From an uncultured Roseburia sp. (GTDB taxonomy: Bacteria; Bacillota; Clostridia; Lachnospirales; Lachnospiraceae), in contig CANSKO010000011.1 of assembly GCA_947647505.1 (NCBI GenBank), positions 1 through 64,000 of the forward strand: a stretch of 64,000 nucleotides of DNA, given 5' to 3'. Under the pieces are notes generated by a model. That model was given only the letters and a program-made list of their open reading frames with translations. It was not told where the DNA came from and made no database searches. How positions within the stretch are numbered: position 1 is the first letter of the stretch; every line of letters starts with the position of its first letter. Made by a program: the position numbers and the translations under genes. Shown piece by piece: positions 60,738-64,000 of the stretch.

Positions 60738-62780
60738 CGACATGCCCTGTTCCATATTTTGAAAGACAATCTGGCGAAGCTTTGCGTGTTCTTCTTTTAC
60801 AAGCGAGGGATCGTCCTGCAAAAGATCGTTTACGGCTTTTGCCGCACGCTTTAATACAGCCGCGTCCTGGTAAATGTCCGCCATGCGAAAGTGCAGATCC
60901 CCGCTCTGCCGGATGCCGAAAAAGTCGCCCGGCCCGCGCATCTTTAAGTCTTCGCCTGCGATATAAAACCCGTCGTTGGAACGATTTAAAATCGAAAGCC
61001 GCTCTTTCGACTCCCGGCTCTGCGCATGGTCTACCAGAATGCAGTAAGACTGCGCGCTGCCGCGTCCCACTCTGCCGCGCAGCTGATGCAGCTGCGCCAG
61101 CCCAAAGCGTTCCGCGTTTTCGACCATCATAACGGTTGCATTTGGCACGTCAACGCCGACCTCCACAACGGTCGTTGAGAGAAGCAGCGACAGCTCATTT
61201 CCGGCAAACGCTTCCATCACCCGATTCTTTTCCTCCGGCTTCATTCTGCCATGCAGTACGCCAATCGTAACGCTCCCCTGAAAATACTGTTCCAGCTTCT
61301 GCGCATAATCCGTTACATTTTCCGCATCCAGCTCTTCGCTTTCTTCCACAAGCGGACAGATCACATACGCCTGATGGCCGTTTAGTATTTCTTTTCGAAT
61401 AAATTCATACGCCGTTTTCTGATACGAAACGCCAACGACGCAGTTTTTGTTTGGCAGACGTCTGGCCGGGACCTCGTCGATCACGGAAATGTCCATATCG
61501 CCGTAGAGGATCATCGCCAGCGTACGCGGAATCGGCGTCGCGCTCATCACAAGAATATGCGGAAAATGCCCTTTTTCGGCCAGAACTTCCCGCTGCCTTA
61601 CGCCAAACCGGTGCTGCTCATCCGTAATCACAAGGCCCAGATTCGAAAAAACGGCTTTTTCCTGAATCAGCGCCTGCGTTCCGATCACCATCGCGTCTGG
61701 GTGGCTTTGCATGGCCTCGTACGCTGCCCGCTTCTCTTTTGCCGAAAGAGAGCCGGTCAGCAAAATGACGGTGCGCTCCAGCGAAAAGGAACGGCACATG
61801 CCGGTAAACGTGTCGTAATGCTGTCTGGCCAACACCTCCGTCGGCGCCATAAGCGCGGACTGATGGCCGTTTTCCCCCATCAAAGCCATGCAAAGAAAGG
61901 CGACGATCGTTTTGCCGGAGCCGACGTCGCCCTGGATAAGACGCTGCATGGCAGTCTTTTTTTTCAGGTCTGTCACGATTTCATCCAGACAGTTTTTCTG
62001 CGCCCGCGTCAGCTCATATGGCAGATGCGACAGCACGTACGGCAGAACCGTCTCGTTTTCCAGCGGAAAATCGTTTGCAATCGTTTGCCGCTGCGCCTTC
62101 GAAAGCTGTATCTGCAAAAGAAAGAAGAAAAACTCCTCAAATGCCAGACGTTTTCTGGCCGCTTCAAGCTGCTCCATCTGTTCCGGAAAATGCGCCTGGC
62201 AAAGCGCGGCGTGATAATCGCAAAGGCCTTCCTTCCTTCGGATGGAATCTGGCAGCGTATCATAAGATAATGGCAGCTCCTCCAACACCGCACGGACGGC
62301 TTTTGCAATTTTGTTCCCGCTTAAACCCTCCGTCGTCGTATAGACGGGCTGCAGCGTTTTCATTTTTTCCTGATACTGTTCCATCGTATAGACCTGCGGC
62401 TGCTCCATGCCATACTGCCGCCCTTTTTTGCGCACGCGTCCGTAAAAGACGTAAATCTCTCCAAGCCTGACCTTAGATTTCATATACGGCATGCGAAACC
62501 AGACAAGCTCGATTGTTCCGGACAGATCGCCCGCAATCGTCTGCACCAGCTCCATACGGCTGCTCCGCTTTAACGCCGGTGCGCGCAGAATCCTTCCGAT
62601 CACGGCTGCATGGCCTTCTTCTTTTAGATCGGACGGCTTAATGGGCTCTTTAAAGCGCACATATTCTCTTGGATAATGAAGGAGTATATCCCCTGCGGTA
62701 TATACTCCAATTCGATGCATTCGTTTCGCCGTCTGGCTTCCGATTCCTTTGACTTCCGTAATGGGTGATTCCAGTTTCAT
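60732..62780 (-). CDS. recG: ATP-dependent DNA helicase RecG
   Basis: A 682-residue fork-reversal helicase. An N-terminal wedge/OB domain (about 1-240: ITEVKGIGSQTAKRMHRIGV) leads into the helicase core: Walker A GDVGSGKT, APTEVLARQHYDTF, DEQHRFGVRQR and the QLRGRVGRGSAQSYC region. The length is normal. It is convergent with rqcH with a 6-base overlap, and 12 bases downstream of the fakA-like gene, so it is probably co-transcribed with it. Confidence 0.96.
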   Translation of the reverse strand: MKLESPITEVKGIGSQTAKRMHRIGVYTAGDILLHYPREYVRFKEPIKPSDLKEEGHAAVIGRILRAPALKRSSRMELVQTIAGDLSGTIELVWFRMPYMKSKVRLGEIYVFYGRVRKKGRQYGMEQPQVYTMEQYQEKMKTLQPVYTTTEGLSGNKIAKAVRAVLEELPLSYDTLPDSIRRKEGLCDYHAALCQAHFPEQMEQLEAARKRLAFEEFFFFLLQIQLSKAQRQTIANDFPLENETVLPYVLSHLPYELTRAQKNCLDEIVTDLKKKTAMQRLIQGDVGSGKTIVAFLCMALMGENGHQSALMAPTEVLARQHYDTFTGMCRSFSLERTVILLTGSLSAKEKRAAYEAMQSHPDAMVIGTQALIQEKAVFSNLGLVITDEQHRFGVRQREVLAEKGHFPHILVMSATPIPRTLAMILYGDMDISVIDEVPARRLPNKNCVVGVSYQKTAYEFIRKEILNGHQAYVICPLVEESEELDAENVTDYAQKLEQYFQGSVTIGVLHGRMKPEEKNRVMEAFAGNELSLLLSTTVVEVGVDVPNATVMMVENAERFGLAQLHQLRGRVGRGSAQSYCILVDHAQSRESKERLSILNRSNDGFYIAGEDLKMRGPGDFFGIRQSGDLHFRMADIYQDAAVLKRAAKAVNDLLQDDPSLVKEEHAKLRQIVFQNMEQGMSL

Positions 62781-62792
62781 ATCTGCCCCTTT

Positions 62793-64000
62793 TTATTCTA
62801 CGGATATAATATAGTAGTAAATGGGCTGGCCGCCCGCATTGACTTCCACTTCCAGATCCGGATGCTTCGCGGAAATCAGGCTGGAAAACTTCAGCGCCTC
62901 CTCTTCCGTCGCTTCTTCTCCATAATAAATGCTGACAAGCGCGGATTCTTCCTCAATCATCTGCTCTGCCATTTCCATCATGACAGCCGTCTGATCCGTC
63001 CCTACGGAAAGGATCGTTTTATCACCGATGCCCATGTAATCGCCCTGATGGATCGTTTTATCGTCAATCACCGTATCACGGACCGCATATGTGATCTGGC
63101 CTGTTTTGACAAGCGCGATTTCCGCTTTCATATGCGCTTCATTCTCTTCCGGGGTCTGTTCGGATATAAAATTAACCAAAGCGGTGATGCCCTGCGGAAT
63201 CGTCGTCGTCGGAATGACAATTACGCGTTTTTCTTCACAGAGAGAAGCCGCCTGATTCGCCGCAAGGATAATGTTTTTATTGTTGGGCAAAAGAAAAACC
63301 GTATCCGCGTTTACTTTTGAAACAGCCAGCAGAACGTCTTCCGTGCTGGGATTCATCGTCTGTCCGCCCTCAATAATATAATCGGCTCCAAGCCCTCTAA
63401 AAATCTCGTTCAGCCCGTCACCAATCGAAACGGCTACAAATCCCATGCTCTTTCTGGGCGCATCCGGCTCTTTGGCCTCTTCTGCCGGCTGCTCTTTGCG
63501 CAGAGAACCCTGCATTTCCTTTTCCTTCATTGCGGAAATCTTTTCATCCCGCTCCAGCTTCATGTTTTCAATGATAATCGTCGTCAGGCTGCCGTACGTA
63601 AGTCCCCGCTGCATTGCAAGTCCGGGATCATTGGTATGTACGTGCACCTTTACGATCTCGTCATCCGCAACTACAACAATCGAATCTCCGATTTCTTCCA
63701 GATACGCTTTCAATTCGCGCTCCCTTTTCTCGCCAAACGGCTGCTTCGTCATAATCAGAAACTGTGTACAGTAGGCAAACGTAATCTCCTGATTTGCCTG
63801 TGCGTCAATATAAGACGACGCCGTTTTCTCGTTTGCGCCTGCAGTCGTCTTTACCGTATAGGAAATCTCCTTTCCCTGCAGCGCATACAGCGCGCCGCGC
63901 AGCACTTCCACCAGTCCCTGTCCGCCGGAATCAACGACGCCGGCCTGTTTTAACACGGGCAGCATATCCGGCGTCTTCGCCAGCACGCGATCCGCTTCTT
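62793..64000 (-). CDS. DAK2/EDD-domain protein (FakA-like), partial
   Basis: The C-terminal roughly 402 residues of a fatty-acid-kinase-type protein (FakA, formerly YloV); the 5' end is beyond the window. Seen are the end of the DAK2 kinase domain (VVDSGGQGLVEVLRGAL), the middle segment with VKVHVHTNDPGLAMQRG, and the C-terminal EDD-like domain (IIEGGQTMNPSTEDVLLAV, FLLPNNKNIILAANQAA). FakA phosphorylates fatty acids bound to FakB/DegV proteins. In Bacillus yloV and recG are also neighbours. The Asp-containing active site would be in the missing part. Confidence 0.9.
   Translation of the reverse strand, partial: EADRVLAKTPDMLPVLKQAGVVDSGGQGLVEVLRGALYALQGKEISYTVKTTAGANEKTASSYIDAQANQEITFAYCTQFLIMTKQPFGEKRERELKAYLEEIGDSIVVVADDEIVKVHVHTNDPGLAMQRGLTYGSLTTIIIENMKLERDEKISAMKEKEMQGSLRKEQPAEEAKEPDAPRKSMGFVAVSIGDGLNEIFRGLGADYIIEGGQTMNPSTEDVLLAVSKVNADTVFLLPNNKNIILAANQAASLCEEKRVIVIPTTTIPQGITALVNFISEQTPEENEAHMKAEIALVKTGQITYAVRDTVIDDKTIHQGDYMGIGDKTILSVGTDQTAVMMEMAEQMIEEESALVSIYYGEEATEEEALKFSSLISAKHPDLEVEVNAGGQPIYYYIISVE

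Overview
The window is chromosomal DNA from a Gram-positive, probably spore-forming anaerobe of the class Clostridia, most likely family Lachnospiraceae. This rests on gene order and family content: yqfC-yqfD-phoH-ybeY, mutSL-miaA, radC-mreBCD-pbp2-minCDE-rodA, yggS-sepF-ylmH-aroB-lspA, the TIGR03960/TIGR03936/RNase G cluster, and frequent TTG/GTG starts with strong AGGAGG-type ribosome sites. No rRNA, tRNA, CRISPR array or prophage was seen. Most of the window is housekeeping.

Layout. 1-245 is the decayed end of an IS3-type transposase. 474-7601 (+) carries pdp, then the sporulation/RNA block yqfC, yqfD, phoH, a degenerate HD-family membrane protein and ybeY, then two exported proteins. 7651-7790 is a 140-bp foldback element in front of a secreted DUF6273/fibronectin-III protein. 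9433-17791 (+) holds two flavoproteins, mutS, mutL and miaA, closely followed by a PLP enzyme and radC. 19876-29524 (+) is one long cell-shape/division operon: mreB, mreC, mreD, PBP2, minC, minD, minE, rodA, an mgsA-like gene and a DD-carboxypeptidase. 30534-36556 (+) is a division/envelope group: an HlyD-like protein, yggS, sepF, ylmH, aroB, lspA and an RluA-family synthase. 36627-40310 has a cytidylate-kinase-like gene, a structured tandem repeat, a small membrane protein, dtd (-), a ttcA-like gene and a XerS-like recombinase.

From about 40324 to 54175 the minus strand dominates: tgt, a mobile-type PD-(D/E)XK nuclease beside an IS256-like remnant, glnA, RNase E/G, the paired radical-SAM genes, a second cytidylate-kinase-like gene, and a complete branched-chain amino-acid ABC transporter (livKHMGF), followed by a SEC-C protein. 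54339-55925 has a PHP phosphoesterase and two small unknown proteins. 56012-58821 (-) is an AlgI/AlgX-like O-acylation pair. rqcH (+) converges on recG (-), and a fakA-like gene runs off the right edge.

I did not find a clear new defence or biosynthetic system. The most interesting signals are two likely pseudoenzymes in conserved positions (an MgsA homologue lacking the catalytic Asp, and a PgpH/YqfF-like protein lacking the HD motif), two unrelated foldback or structured repeats (7651-7790 and 37273-37481), an inverted repeat that encloses a gene start (7182-7247), and a PBP2 with a roughly 240-residue insertion. All homology statements are by eye; no database search was run.
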